Source: JAQVIJ01 sp041287365
GTDB lineage: Bacteria > Desulfobacterota > Dissulfuribacteria > Dissulfuribacterales > DYLC01
DNA: 64,000 nt
NCBI GenBank assembly: GCA_041287365.1
Contig: JBEULL010000004.1
Location: 124,001-188,000, forward strand
Reading direction: 5' to 3'
Every line of letters begins with the position of its first letter. Positions within the stretch are counted from its first letter, which is position 1. The notes beneath the pieces were generated by a model. It was not told the DNA's origin. It did not search any database and saw only the letters and a program-made list of their open reading frames with translations. Positions 26,581 to 36,384 of the stretch are shown here, one piece after another. Both the position numbers and the translations under genes were made by a program.

Positions 26581-28887
26581 ATGACGAAAGGATTGGTGAT
26601 AGTGGAGTCGCCCACCAAGGTGCGCACTCTCAAGAAATATTTGGGCAAGGATTTCAATGTAGCCGCATCCGTCGGACATATCAAAGACCTGCCCAAAAGT
26701 CGTCTGGGCGTGGAGATCGACAAGGATTTTCAGCCCGAATATGAGGTGATTCGCGGCAAGGCCAAGGTCATCAAAGAGCTCAAACAGCAGGCTTCGCAAG
26801 TGGAACACATCTACTTGGCGCCAGACCCGGATCGAGAGGGCGAGGCCATCGCCTGGCACCTGGCCGATGAGCTCAAAGACCGAAAGAAGAAACAGCAGTT
26901 CCATCGTGTTCTTTTTCATGAGCTCACCGAACGCGCCATTCGAGAGGCTATGGCATCACCCGGTGAATTGAGCCAAAACAGGTTCGAATCCCAGCAGGCA
27001 AGACGTATTCTGGACAGGCTTGTGGGCTATCAAATCTCTCCTATCTTATGGGAAAAGGTAAAGAGGGGGCTTTCTGCAGGCCGAGTGCAGTCCGTGGCCC
27101 TTCGGCTCATCTGCGACAGGGAGAAGGAGATTAAGGCATTTGTTCCGGAGGAGTACTGGACACTGGATGCCTTCTTGAAGGCCGCCTTGCCTCCGGATTT
27201 TTCCGCCAGAGTGATCTCTCACAAGGCCAAAAAACTTACGTTGAACAGGGAAGAAAACGCCCGCACAGTTGAGGCCGCTCTGCAACAGGCCGTATTCCAG
27301 GTGGTCAAGGTGCAGAAAAAGGAGCGCAAAAAGAACCCGCCCCCTCCTTTCATCACCAGTACCATGCAACAGGAGGCGGCCAGACGTCTGCGTTTCAGCG
27401 CCAAAAAGACCATGTCTGTGGCGCAGGGACTCTATGAAGGTGTGGAATTGGGCGCTGAGGGCCCGGTGGGGCTCATCACTTATATGAGAACGGATTCCAC
27501 TCGTATCAGCCAGGAGGCGGCGGCTGAGGCCAAAGAATGGATTTTGAAGGAATTCGGCAAGGAATATACCGATGCTACCACCGCACACCACAAAAAGATC
27601 GCACATGCCCAGAATGCCCATGAGGCCATTCGTCCCACCTCCGTGTGGCGCCATCCGGATTCCCTCAGGGGGCTTCTGGACAGGGATGCGATGGCCTTGT
27701 ATGAGCTCATCTGGAAGCGTTTCGTGGCCTCTCAGATGTCACCGGCTGTTTTAGACCAGACTCAGGTGGACATAAAAGCAGGGGATTATGGGCTGCGCGC
27801 GACCGGCACCGTCATGCGTTTTCCCGGCTTTACGTCTATTTATGTCGAAAAGAAGGACGAGACTGTTGAAAAACAGGAAAACGCACCGGCGGCCGAGGTG
27901 GACCTGGACGATGCGGGTAAGGTGGTGCTTCCGCCGTTGAAAGAAGGGGATGTGTTGACCCTCAAAGAGTTGATTTCAAAACAGCATTTCACTCAGCCGC
28001 CTCCACGTTACACTGAGGCCAGTCTCATAAAGGCATTGGAGGAAAACGGTATCGGCAGGCCCAGTACCTATGCCGCCATTCTGTCCAATATCCAGACCAA
28101 GGATTATGTGGAGATGAAGGAGCGCCAGTTCCATCCCACGGAACTGGGTATGCTGGTGGTGGATCTGCTGGTAAGGCATTTTCCCCAGGTGATGGATGTG
28201 GGTTTTACAGCAGATATGGAAAAACGGTTGGATGCGGTGGAAGAGGGGACCGTTTCCTGGCTCGAGATACTGAAGGGGTTCTATGCCACATTTCAGGAGA
28301 CTCTTGGAAAAGCGCGAGAGCAGATGATTTCTTTGAAGCGCGATGGCATCAAAACCGGTATCGTATGTGAGAAATGCGGCGGTGAAATGGTGATAAAATA
28401 TGGGAGAAACGGTGAGTTTCTGGCCTGCGCCAATTATCCGGAGTGTAAAAATACCAGTAACTTCACACGGAATGAACAGGGAGAGATCGTGATGGTCAAG
28501 GACGCCCCTGTGCCCGACCGGCCTTCTTTCGAGGTCTGCGAGAAATGCGGCAGTCAGATGGTCATCAAAAAAGGGCGTTTCGGCGAGTTTCTGGCCTGTT
28601 CCAACTATCCCACCTGTAAAAATACACGGCCTATATCCCTGGGCATTTCATGCCCGAAGCCGGATTGCGGCGGTATGCTGGTCAAAAAACGGTCTCGCAT
28701 GGGCAAGTTTTTCTACGGATGTGACCGCTATCCCGAATGTGATTTCGCCCTCTGGGATGAGCCGGTGCAGGGTCCGTGTCCCATCTGCAATAATCCGCTT
28801 CTGGTGGTTAAATATACGAAAGACGGCAAAAAATATCTGAAATGCCCTGCAAAGGGTTGCAAATACAAACAGGAAGAACAGGAATGA
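26581..28887 (+). CDS. topA: DNA topoisomerase I
   Basis: Type IA topoisomerase that relaxes negative supercoils. The 768-residue protein starts with the Toprim domain (LVIVESPTKVRTLKKYLG, DPDREGEAIAWHL), has the active-site Tyr301 in LITYMRTDSTRIS, and ends with three four-Cys zinc-ribbon repeats (CEKCGGEMV, CEKCGSQMV and CPKPDCGG) plus a fourth C-terminal cysteine ribbon (CPICNNPLLV). Confidence 0.97.
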   Translation: MTKGLVIVESPTKVRTLKKYLGKDFNVAASVGHIKDLPKSRLGVEIDKDFQPEYEVIRGKAKVIKELKQQASQVEHIYLAPDPDREGEAIAWHLADELKDRKKKQQFHRVLFHELTERAIREAMASPGELSQNRFESQQARRILDRLVGYQISPILWEKVKRGLSAGRVQSVALRLICDREKEIKAFVPEEYWTLDAFLKAALPPDFSARVISHKAKKLTLNREENARTVEAALQQAVFQVVKVQKKERKKNPPPPFITSTMQQEAARRLRFSAKKTMSVAQGLYEGVELGAEGPVGLITYMRTDSTRISQEAAAEAKEWILKEFGKEYTDATTAHHKKIAHAQNAHEAIRPTSVWRHPDSLRGLLDRDAMALYELIWKRFVASQMSPAVLDQTQVDIKAGDYGLRATGTVMRFPGFTSIYVEKKDETVEKQENAPAAEVDLDDAGKVVLPPLKEGDVLTLKELISKQHFTQPPPRYTEASLIKALEENGIGRPSTYAAILSNIQTKDYVEMKERQFHPTELGMLVVDLLVRHFPQVMDVGFTADMEKRLDAVEEGTVSWLEILKGFYATFQETLGKAREQMISLKRDGIKTGIVCEKCGGEMVIKYGRNGEFLACANYPECKNTSNFTRNEQGEIVMVKDAPVPDRPSFEVCEKCGSQMVIKKGRFGEFLACSNYPTCKNTRPISLGISCPKPDCGGMLVKKRSRMGKFFYGCDRYPECDFALWDEPVQGPCPICNNPLLVVKYTKDGKKYLKCPAKGCKYKQEEQE

Positions 28888-28902
28888 ACAACGGGGTGGT
28901 AA

Positions 28903-29859
28903 ATGAATGACGATACGCCGGTGTCGTTAGATGCGGTTCCGGTATTCCCTGATTGCGAACCCATTGGCCTGAAACATCGGGAGATGTTTGCTTCGTATGC
29001 AGCGATCTTTCCCGCCGTCTGCTCCGAATACACCTTTACCAACCTGTTTGCATGGGCAAAGACCTACGATTATTGTCTGTCTCGTCTGAACGACGCCTTG
29101 ATCGTTCGCAGGGAAACGGGGGGTGTTCTCAGTTTTTTGCAGCCGTTATGGACAGCTGATCCCCTGTCGGCCATCCTGACGTGCCGGGAATTTTTGAAGG
29201 AATTCAGACAGCCTACATCCCTGTTTTTGGTGGCCGGGCGGGTTTGCGAGAATGTGGCTGCGATCATCATGCAGGATGTGAAGGCAGCCGGTTTGCAGAT
29301 TCATTCAAACCGTGACGATTTCGATTATCTCTATGAGATCGAGGCTCTGGTTGAACTGAGCGGCAGGAGATATCACAGAAAAAAACACCATCTGAACGCC
29401 TTTATCAAGGCCCATGATTACGAATATATTTCCCTTGGGCCTCAGACTTCTTTGGAGTTTCTGCGGGAGTGCCAGTTTTTTGTGGACAGGTGGTGCAACG
29501 AAAAAGAGTGCGAAAAGGATTTGAGTCTTTCCAGTGAGGAGTGCGCTGTCTCTCGAATGCTGGCTTTTTTCCATGTGCTCGGCCTGAAAGGTGGCGTTAT
29601 CCGTATGAATGGTGAGATCGTTGCTCTGACGCTGGCGGAGGCGTTGAATTCGAATACGCTGGTCATTCATGTGGAAAAGGCCGTGTCCGGCGTGTCGGGC
29701 CTGTATCAGGCCATAAATTGGGAGTTTTTGTGCCGCGACGGAGGTGGATACAGATATGTAAATCGAGAGCAGGATTTAGGGGTTGACGGCCTGCGACAGG
29801 CCAAATTATCCTATTATCCCGTGAGATTGATAGAGAAATATGACATTTTTTCGCAGTGA
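28903..29859 (+). CDS. DUF2156 protein, phosphatidylglycerol lysyltransferase C-terminal type
   Basis: A 318-residue soluble protein of the DUF2156 family, which has two GNAT-like acyltransferase folds and is related to the aminoacyl-transfer domain of MprF. Visible marks are the SEYTFTNLFAW segment, SGRRYHRKKHHLNAFIKAH in the middle, and the late YRYVNREQDLGVDGLRQAKLSYYP motif. It has no membrane segment, so it lacks the flippase half of MprF. Substrate unknown. It follows topA by 15 bases. Confidence 0.85.
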   Translation: MNDDTPVSLDAVPVFPDCEPIGLKHREMFASYAAIFPAVCSEYTFTNLFAWAKTYDYCLSRLNDALIVRRETGGVLSFLQPLWTADPLSAILTCREFLKEFRQPTSLFLVAGRVCENVAAIIMQDVKAAGLQIHSNRDDFDYLYEIEALVELSGRRYHRKKHHLNAFIKAHDYEYISLGPQTSLEFLRECQFFVDRWCNEKECEKDLSLSSEECAVSRMLAFFHVLGLKGGVIRMNGEIVALTLAEALNSNTLVIHVEKAVSGVSGLYQAINWEFLCRDGGGYRYVNREQDLGVDGLRQAKLSYYPVRLIEKYDIFSQ

Positions 29860-29889
29860 TTGCAGATTTATTTCAATGGAGGTTGTTTC

Positions 29890-30642
29890 ATGTCAGGGCA
29901 TTCAAAGTGGAGTACTATCAAGCACAAAAAAGGCGCTCAGGACGCAAGGCGTGGAAAGATATTTACCAAGCTGATCAAGGAGATCATCGTAGCTGCCCGG
30001 CTTGGTGGAGGGGATCCAGGGGCCAATCCCAGATTGCGCGCGGCGGTGGCGGCGGCCAAGGCCGAGAACATGCCCAAGGACAATATCGAAAGGGCCATCA
30101 AAAAGGGTTCAGGCGGCCTGGAGGGCTCGAACTATGAAGAGATCACCTATGAGGGTTATGGCCCGGGCGGCATAGCCGTGCTGGTGGAATCCATGACCGA
30201 TAATCGTCAAAGGACCGTAGCCGATGTCAGGCACATCTTCTCCAAAAGGGGTGGGAGCCTCGGTGAGCCCAACAGTGTGGCGTGGATGTTTTCTAAAAAA
30301 GGTCTTATCATCATTGAAAAGTCCAGAGTGGATGAGGAGACCCTTATGGAGCTGGTACTGAACGCCGGAGCCGACGACATGCAGGACGCTGGTACTGAAT
30401 GGGAGGTGCATACATCCGTGGAGGCCTTCGAGACCGTCAGAGAGGCCATCGAAAAAAAGGGTATTCCCATGCTTTCCGCTAAGGTCACCATGGTGCCGTC
30501 CACGACCGTTACGATCGAGGATGAAGACGTGGCCGCACAGGTCGTAAAACTCATGGATGCCCTGGAAGACAATGACGATGTGCAGAATGTCTATGCCAAT
30601 TTCGATATCCCTGATGCCATCATGGAAAAGGTGGGCGGCTGA
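29890..30642 (+). CDS. yebC: YebC/PmpR-family protein (TACO1 type)
   Basis: A 250-residue protein with the family start SGHSKWSTIKHKKGAQDARRG, GGGDPGANPRLRAAV and the EGYGPGGIAV motif. Members were described as transcription regulators and more recently as ribosome-associated factors that help translate proline-rich stretches. The ATG at 29890 after AATGGAGG is used; the frame is open 30 bases further upstream. The stop codon is followed at once by the ruvC start, the usual yebC-ruvCAB order. Confidence 0.96.
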   Translation: MSGHSKWSTIKHKKGAQDARRGKIFTKLIKEIIVAARLGGGDPGANPRLRAAVAAAKAENMPKDNIERAIKKGSGGLEGSNYEEITYEGYGPGGIAVLVESMTDNRQRTVADVRHIFSKRGGSLGEPNSVAWMFSKKGLIIIEKSRVDEETLMELVLNAGADDMQDAGTEWEVHTSVEAFETVREAIEKKGIPMLSAKVTMVPSTTVTIEDEDVAAQVVKLMDALEDNDDVQNVYANFDIPDAIMEKVGG

Positions 30643-31167
30643 TTGAAGAATGGGCTCATCCTTGGCATAGATCCTGGCAGCCTTGCAACCGGATATGGTG
30701 TGGTACGGGTTTCGGGCAATCGACTGTCTTGTGTGGAGACAGGAGTGATACGTCTTGCCTCGAATGCCACGCTCGCTGCAAGACTGGAACGGCTCTATAA
30801 AGCCCTGCAGGAAATCATTCAGCGGCTGCATCCCACGGATGCGGCTGTGGAAACGGTATTCCAGTCCGTGAATGTGCGTTCTGCCCTGGTCTTGAGCCAT
30901 GTGAGGGGAGTGGCCCTGCTGGCTGCTGTGCACGGAGCCATGCATGTCTATGAATATACGCCCATTGCCATCAAGAAGGCAGTGACAGGGTATGGCAGGG
31001 CGGAAAAACAGCAGGTCAGACAGATGGTCAGGCTGATTCTTGGCACTCAGCAGTCCATGGCCCAGGATGCCTCCGATGCCCTGGCAGTCGCCATCTGCCA
31101 TGCCAATTCCAGGCCGTTGAACGCATGTGAAAATGTCGTGGGGGTGTGTGCATGTTCGATTTCATAA
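30643..31167 (+). CDS. ruvC: Holliday junction endonuclease RuvC
   Basis: Resolves Holliday junctions at the end of recombination. The 174-residue product has the RNase H-like acidic residues in ILGIDPGSLATGYG (Asp), AAVETVFQSVN (Glu) and QDASDALAVAICH (Asp pair). The TTG start at 30643 directly follows the yebC stop, so translation is probably coupled. No other start is possible upstream. Confidence 0.95.
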   Translation: MKNGLILGIDPGSLATGYGVVRVSGNRLSCVETGVIRLASNATLAARLERLYKALQEIIQRLHPTDAAVETVFQSVNVRSALVLSHVRGVALLAAVHGAMHVYEYTPIAIKKAVTGYGRAEKQQVRQMVRLILGTQQSMAQDASDALAVAICHANSRPLNACENVVGVCACSIS

Positions 31168-31760
31168 GGGGCCGAGTGCACAGATACTGGGACCAGGGCC
31201 TGACACTGGATGTAAACGGTGTGGGTTACGAGCTTCAGATGCCGGCTTCCAGCCTGTCCAGATTGCCTGGTACGGGTGAGGAAGCCGTGATCTTCACGCA
31301 TCTCTCATGGAAAGAAGACGGCATAGCCCTTTATGGTTTCGACACGATAGAGGCGAGGGATGCCTTTCGAATGCTCATTTCCGTATCCGGTGTCGGGCCC
31401 AAAATGGCCTTGAGTATCCTATCCATTCTGCCGCCCCGTGAGCTCTTTCTGCATATAGCGAACAATGAAATCCAGCGTCTTCAGGCCATTCATGGTATAG
31501 GGAAGAAGACCGCCGCTCGTATCTGCCTGGACCTCAAGGATAGGACCAAGCGGTTTCTCGATACCATTCATGTTGCGCCTCAGGTTCAGGCAGCCGGAGG
31601 TACAGTGAACGATGCGATTTCAGCACTCGTAAATCTGGGTTATCGTGAGGCCGATGCCACCAAAGTGGTCATGGAGGTTGTGGCCTCCAACCCTGAAACA
31701 GACATTCAGGGGATTTTGACGAAGGCGCTCAATCTGTTGTCCCCCCTGAAAAGGTCATGA
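31152..31760 (+). CDS. ruvA: Holliday junction DNA helicase subunit RuvA
   Basis: RuvA tetramers bind the junction and guide RuvB. The 202-residue protein has the N-terminal OB fold (MFDFIRGRV, VNGVGYEL), two helix-hairpin-helix motifs (LISVSGVGPKMAL and LQAIHGIGKKTA) and the C-terminal RuvB-contact domain (VNDAISALVNLGYREADA). The ATG at 31152 gives the standard N-terminus; a GTG six bases upstream is also in frame. It overlaps ruvC by 16 bases. Confidence 0.96.
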   Translation: MFDFIRGRVHRYWDQGLTLDVNGVGYELQMPASSLSRLPGTGEEAVIFTHLSWKEDGIALYGFDTIEARDAFRMLISVSGVGPKMALSILSILPPRELFLHIANNEIQRLQAIHGIGKKTAARICLDLKDRTKRFLDTIHVAPQVQAAGGTVNDAISALVNLGYREADATKVVMEVVASNPETDIQGILTKALNLLSPLKRS

Positions 31761-31764
31761 CGAT

Positions 31765-32769
31765 ATGGAAGCATTGACACCATCCTCACTCGATGCCCAT
31801 CTGTTGGACGATGACCGTGTGGTGGAGCCTGGGCTGCGTCCGAGGCGGCTGTCCGAGTATGTGGGGCAGAAGTCGCTCAAGGACAATCTCTCCATCTTTA
31901 TTCAGGCGGCAAAGGCTCGAGGGGAAAGCCTCGATCACGTTCTGCTGCATGGCCATCCAGGTCTCGGCAAGACGACTCTGGCCAATATCATAGCGCATGA
32001 GATGGGAGTGGGTTTTCGTTCCACATCCGGGCCGGTGATAGAAAAGGCCGGTGATCTGGCCGCTATCCTGACCAATCTTGCGCCGGGCGAGGTGCTTTTC
32101 ATAGACGAGATACACAGGTTGTCCTCGACGGTCGAGGAGATATTGTATCCGGCCATGGAGGACTTTCAGTTGGATCTGGTCATCGGTCAGGGGCCGAGCG
32201 CCCGCACTCTCAAGATAGACCTGCCTCGGTTTACTCTGGTTGGGGCCACCACTCGGGCAGGTCTGCTCACTCCGCCCTTGAGGGATCGTTTTGGGGTTTC
32301 CATGCGTGTGGAGTTCTATTCCGATGAGGAACTCTGTGAGATTGTACTGCGTTCCGCGGCCATCTCTCGTATTCAGATCGAGCCGGACGGAGCCATGGAG
32401 ATCGCCCGGCGTTCTCGCGGCACTCCCCGCATAGCCAACCGTCTCCTTCGAAGGGTGCGTGATTTTGCGCAGATACGAGGAAACGGTGTCATCACTCGAA
32501 ATGTCGCCGAGACCACCCTAACCGTTCTCGATGTGGACAAAGAAGGGCTGAACCGTATGGATCGTCTGATTTTGGAGGTCATCATAGATCGTTTCGGAGG
32601 CGGGCCTGTGGGTCTGGAAACCATCGCCACCGCAGTTGGAGAGGAAAAGGGCTCCATCGAGGAAGTGCATGAACCTTTTTTGATTCTAAAAGGTTATCTG
32701 CATCGCACGCCAAGGGGTAGAATGGCGACCGAGCAGGCGTATCGTCATCTGGGAAAACTGAAGGAGTAA
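31765..32769 (+). CDS. ruvB: Holliday junction branch migration ATPase RuvB
   Basis: Hexameric AAA+ motor of branch migration. The 334-residue protein has Walker A GHPGLGKTT at residues 63-71, Walker B FIDEIHRL, sensor 1 LVGATTRAGLLTPPLRDRFG and the C-terminal winged helix with FLILKGYLHRTPRGRMAT. Preceded by ruvC and ruvA, completing the operon. Confidence 0.98.
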   Translation: MEALTPSSLDAHLLDDDRVVEPGLRPRRLSEYVGQKSLKDNLSIFIQAAKARGESLDHVLLHGHPGLGKTTLANIIAHEMGVGFRSTSGPVIEKAGDLAAILTNLAPGEVLFIDEIHRLSSTVEEILYPAMEDFQLDLVIGQGPSARTLKIDLPRFTLVGATTRAGLLTPPLRDRFGVSMRVEFYSDEELCEIVLRSAAISRIQIEPDGAMEIARRSRGTPRIANRLLRRVRDFAQIRGNGVITRNVAETTLTVLDVDKEGLNRMDRLILEVIIDRFGGGPVGLETIATAVGEEKGSIEEVHEPFLILKGYLHRTPRGRMATEQAYRHLGKLKE

Positions 32770-32773
32770 CGAA

Positions 32774-35206
32774 ATGTCATCACAGAATATACCGAGGGTA
32801 TTGGCGCCCGAAGAATTGCGTCTGAAGATCGAACCATCCACGCTGGGTTTTGAAACCCTTCAGGAATGGTCTAGAAAAGACAGGCCGGTTTTGCCGCAGA
32901 AACGGGCTGCCAGGGCATTGCAGTTCGGATTGGGAGTGAATCACTCTGATTTCAATATCTACATAGCTGGGCCCAAGGAGACAGGGTTGCTGGATATGGC
33001 CATAAAATATGTGGAAAATGTGGCCAAAGGTGACGGCCAGAAGCAGTATGACTGGTGTTACGTCTATAATTTCAAGAATCCGGATGCCCCTCTTGCCGTC
33101 CGTTTGCCTAAAGGTATGGGCAAGGTTTTCAAGAAAGAGATGGCCGATTTTCTCGAAAACCTGCGCTTGCACATACCGAAGGTATTTGAGGGAGAGACCT
33201 ATCTCACAAGAAAAGAGGATGTGATACGGGGTTTCAATCAGGAGAGAAACCAGATATTTGAGGAACTGGAAAAAAAGGTCGTTGAAAGGGGCTTCAGTCT
33301 TCAGGCCGATCAGTCGGGTATGATGGTGATTCCCAACAACCCCGACGGAAGTTTCATGACTCCTGAGGATATCGCCAAGCTATCGGAGGAGGAGCAGAAA
33401 AGGCTCAAAGATATCTCGCAGGAATTGCATAAGGAAATGGGCGCCGCCATGCGCAGGGTGCACCAACTGGAGCAGGGTGTAAGTGAGAGACTCAGAGATC
33501 TGGATAGGGAACTGGTGGGCCAGACCTGTGACGGAGTGATGGTCGATTTGCTGAAAAAATATGGCGAACATGAGGTGCTGGCTGGTTATCTGGCGGATTG
33601 TAGGGAAGACGTGATCAAAAACATGGATGATTTCAGGCCGAAGGCCGCGGCACATACGCCGTTTCCATTTCCAGGCATGGCGCCGTCTTTCATTCAATAT
33701 GAGGTCAATGTCATAGTGGATAATGAGGCCACCAGTGGTGCGCCTGTGATCATAGAGAGCAATCCGAGTTATCCGAATCTGTTTGGCGCAGTGGAAAAAC
33801 GGGCTCAGATGGGCGCCCTTTTTACTGATTTTACCATGATCAAGGCAGGGGCACTGCACAGGGCCAACGGCGGTTTTCTGATTCTGAAGGCCATCGACCT
33901 GCTCAAATGGCCTTTTTCTTATGAGGCCTTGAAAAGGGCCTTGCGTGACAAAAAACTGGAGATCGAAGACCCGGCAGAGCAGTATGGGTTGTTCACCACC
34001 AAGACCCTCAAGCCGGGTTCCATTCCATTGAAGGTAAAGGTAGTGCTCGTTGGTGATTCGTATCTCTATCAGATTCTTTACAACTATGACGAGGATTTTC
34101 GCAGTCTTTTCAAGGTGAAGGCCCACATGGAGACCGATATGCCTCTGACAACGGAGAATCTGGAGGATTTTCTCGGTGTCTTATGTGAAATAGTGGATGG
34201 AGACGTTTTTTTGCCGCTCCATAATACGGCCGTCGCCCGTCTGATAGAGTATGGACTGGAATTGGCAGGTTCTCAGGAAAAGCTGACTCTCAAGACGCTG
34301 GAATTATCCGATCTCTTGCGGGAAGCGGATTTTTGGGCAAGACAGAATAATGCAGTTCAAATGCGGGATATCCATGTTCAGCAGGCCATAGATGAAAAGA
34401 TTCGCAGGTCATGTCTGGTGGAGGATCGCATTCAGGAGTTGCTGCTAAAAGATGTCTTGAAGGTTCAGACTACCGGCAGTGTGACTGGTCAGGTGAACGG
34501 TTTGGCGGTCTATGACCTGGGGGATTACACCTTTGGTAAGCCGACCCGTATTACTGCCAACATCGCACTTGGCAAGGATGGAGTGATCAATATCGAACGG
34601 GAGTCATCTCTAAGCGGGAATATACACACAAAGGGGGTCATGATTTTGGCCGGCTATCTGCGTTCACGGTTTGCACGGAAAAGACCCCTTACACTGTCGG
34701 CTACCCTCTGTTTCGAGCAGAACTATGGCATGGTGGACGGCGATTCGGCATCAGGGGCGGAGCTTTTTGCGTTGTTGTCCGCCCTGGCTGATGTGCCTGT
34801 GGATCAGGGGAAGGCCGTGACCGGCGCTGTGAGCCAGAAGGGCGAGATGCTGCCCATAGGCGGAGTCAATCAGAAGATAGAAGGCTTCTTCGATCTGTGC
34901 GATCAGCGTGGTCTGATCGGAACACAGGGTGTGTTGATTCCTGATGCAAATGTAAAGGATTTGATGTTGAAACAGCGGGTGGTGGACGCTGTTAGAGAAG
35001 GCCGGTTTCATATCTGGCCTATTTCCACCGTGGAAGAGGGATTGTTACTCCTTACAGGTCTACCGGCTGGCAGATTGGAGGATGACGGCACATGGACAAA
35101 GGACTCCTTGTTCGCCCGCGTGGACGCCCGATTGGAGGAACTGGCTCAGGCTGCCAAGTCATTAGAAAGTGAAAAAGGCGAGAAACAGGCTGAGAACGGG
35201 CAATAG
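32774..35206 (+). CDS. Lon-like Ser/Lys protease with AAA_32 domain and degenerate P-loop
   Basis: An 810-residue member of the non-classical Lon group (AAA_32 plus Lon C-terminal protease). The protease dyad is visible as Ser658 in DGDSASGAE and Lys701 in GGVNQKIEG, with the 43-residue spacing of E. coli Lon. The expected P-loop near residue 66 reads GPKETGLLD instead of GxxGxGKT, so the Walker Lys is missing and ATP use at this site is doubtful. A long helical insert (about 130-290) with charged coiled-coil character is inside the ATPase part. It begins four bases after ruvB. Cytoplasmic; natural substrates unknown. Confidence 0.9.
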   Translation: MSSQNIPRVLAPEELRLKIEPSTLGFETLQEWSRKDRPVLPQKRAARALQFGLGVNHSDFNIYIAGPKETGLLDMAIKYVENVAKGDGQKQYDWCYVYNFKNPDAPLAVRLPKGMGKVFKKEMADFLENLRLHIPKVFEGETYLTRKEDVIRGFNQERNQIFEELEKKVVERGFSLQADQSGMMVIPNNPDGSFMTPEDIAKLSEEEQKRLKDISQELHKEMGAAMRRVHQLEQGVSERLRDLDRELVGQTCDGVMVDLLKKYGEHEVLAGYLADCREDVIKNMDDFRPKAAAHTPFPFPGMAPSFIQYEVNVIVDNEATSGAPVIIESNPSYPNLFGAVEKRAQMGALFTDFTMIKAGALHRANGGFLILKAIDLLKWPFSYEALKRALRDKKLEIEDPAEQYGLFTTKTLKPGSIPLKVKVVLVGDSYLYQILYNYDEDFRSLFKVKAHMETDMPLTTENLEDFLGVLCEIVDGDVFLPLHNTAVARLIEYGLELAGSQEKLTLKTLELSDLLREADFWARQNNAVQMRDIHVQQAIDEKIRRSCLVEDRIQELLLKDVLKVQTTGSVTGQVNGLAVYDLGDYTFGKPTRITANIALGKDGVINIERESSLSGNIHTKGVMILAGYLRSRFARKRPLTLSATLCFEQNYGMVDGDSASGAELFALLSALADVPVDQGKAVTGAVSQKGEMLPIGGVNQKIEGFFDLCDQRGLIGTQGVLIPDANVKDLMLKQRVVDAVREGRFHIWPISTVEEGLLLLTGLPAGRLEDDGTWTKDSLFARVDARLEELAQAAKSLESEKGEKQAENGQ

Positions 35207-35262
35207 GGTCAGTAGGATGGATATCGACTGCTTTCGGCAATGGGTCTGTTGAGGATGGTGTC

Positions 35263-36384
35263 ATGAGTCATGATGGGTTGAACGCCGAAGACAGAGGTCT
35301 GTTTTTACATCGTTTGACACGCATACGATCGCAGCTCCGCGCATTGGGTAAGGCCGGTTTTTTGGTGCTTTCTCCGGAAAACCGCAGGTATCTCAGTGGA
35401 TTTGCCGCAGAAGATCCAGATTTGACGGAGTCTTCAGGGGCATTGTTCATATTCAAAACGGGGCAGGTGTTGTTGACCGACGGTCGTTACGAGACACAGG
35501 CCAGAGAACAGGCCAGAGACTTCGATGTGTTCGTCTATAAAAAGGGCCTGATGCAGATTCTGCCCGACATTGTGGTCAGGAACGGTATTAAAAATATTGC
35601 CTATGAGCCTGAATACACTACCTGTGAACGCATGAATGCCATGCGCAAGGCATTGCCCGAGATATCCTTTGTAGAATTCGGCGGACGTGTCGAGGCCATG
35701 CGCAGCATCAAGTCTGCGGAAGAGATATGCGCCATCGAGCGGTCCGTGCGTGTCATGGAGCGGGTTTTTGAAGGGATTCATGCAGTTATGCGGCCTGGTA
35801 TGACCGAAAAAGAGATAGCCGCCAAAATCATCGCCGGCCTCTGGAGACACGGTGACGGCCCTTCCTTTCCGCCCATAGTGGCTTCTGGTCCAAATTCAGC
35901 CCTGCCTCATGCACAGCCCACAGAACGGGTGCTGAAAGTAGGTGACGCCGTCATAGTGGATATGGGCGCCAAGGTGAATGGTTATTGTTCCGATATGACG
36001 CGAACCATATTCATAGGTGAGCCCAAGCCTTTATTGCGTGAGATATACAGAGTGACACGACAGGCACAGCTGGTTGCTCAGGCCGGCATAAAGGCAGGTA
36101 TGACGGCCAAAAAAGCCGACGGGTTGGCAAGACAGGTGATCGAAAAGGCTGGATATGGTAGGTATTTTGTCCATTCCCTCGGCCATGGCGTGGGTCTGGC
36201 CGTACACGAGCGGCCCTCACTTTCTCCAAGGAACTTGAAACATCTGCGAGAAGGCATGGTGGTGACCGTGGAGCCTGGCATATATCTTCCCAATGAAGGA
36301 GGAGTACGTCTGGAGAACATGGTCGTGGTGCAAGAGTCCGGTGTTCGTATCCTGAGCAGGGAGCAGTGGTTTTATGACTTTTGA
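35263..36384 (+). CDS. Xaa-Pro aminopeptidase-like M24 metallopeptidase
   Basis: A 373-residue M24B peptidase with an N-terminal creatinase-like domain (FLVLSPENRRYLSGF, VLLTDGRYETQAREQ) and the pita-bread catalytic domain. The five metal ligands can be placed: Asp in VIVDMGAKVNGYCSDMTRT (two), His in HSLGHGVGLAVHE, Glu in VTVEPGIYLP and Glu in GGVRLENMVVV. It cleaves peptides before or after proline; Xaa-Pro aminopeptidase and Xaa-Pro dipeptidase cannot be told apart from sequence alone. Its end overlaps the tatC start by 11 bases. Confidence 0.93.
   Translation: MSHDGLNAEDRGLFLHRLTRIRSQLRALGKAGFLVLSPENRRYLSGFAAEDPDLTESSGALFIFKTGQVLLTDGRYETQAREQARDFDVFVYKKGLMQILPDIVVRNGIKNIAYEPEYTTCERMNAMRKALPEISFVEFGGRVEAMRSIKSAEEICAIERSVRVMERVFEGIHAVMRPGMTEKEIAAKIIAGLWRHGDGPSFPPIVASGPNSALPHAQPTERVLKVGDAVIVDMGAKVNGYCSDMTRTIFIGEPKPLLREIYRVTRQAQLVAQAGIKAGMTAKKADGLARQVIEKAGYGRYFVHSLGHGVGLAVHERPSLSPRNLKHLREGMVVTVEPGIYLPNEGGVRLENMVVVQESGVRILSREQWFYDF

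Noticed and set aside
33380..34126. 248-codon minus-strand frame inside the Lon-like gene
   Set aside because: Antisense shadow, His- and Arg-rich composition typical of reversed coding sequence.
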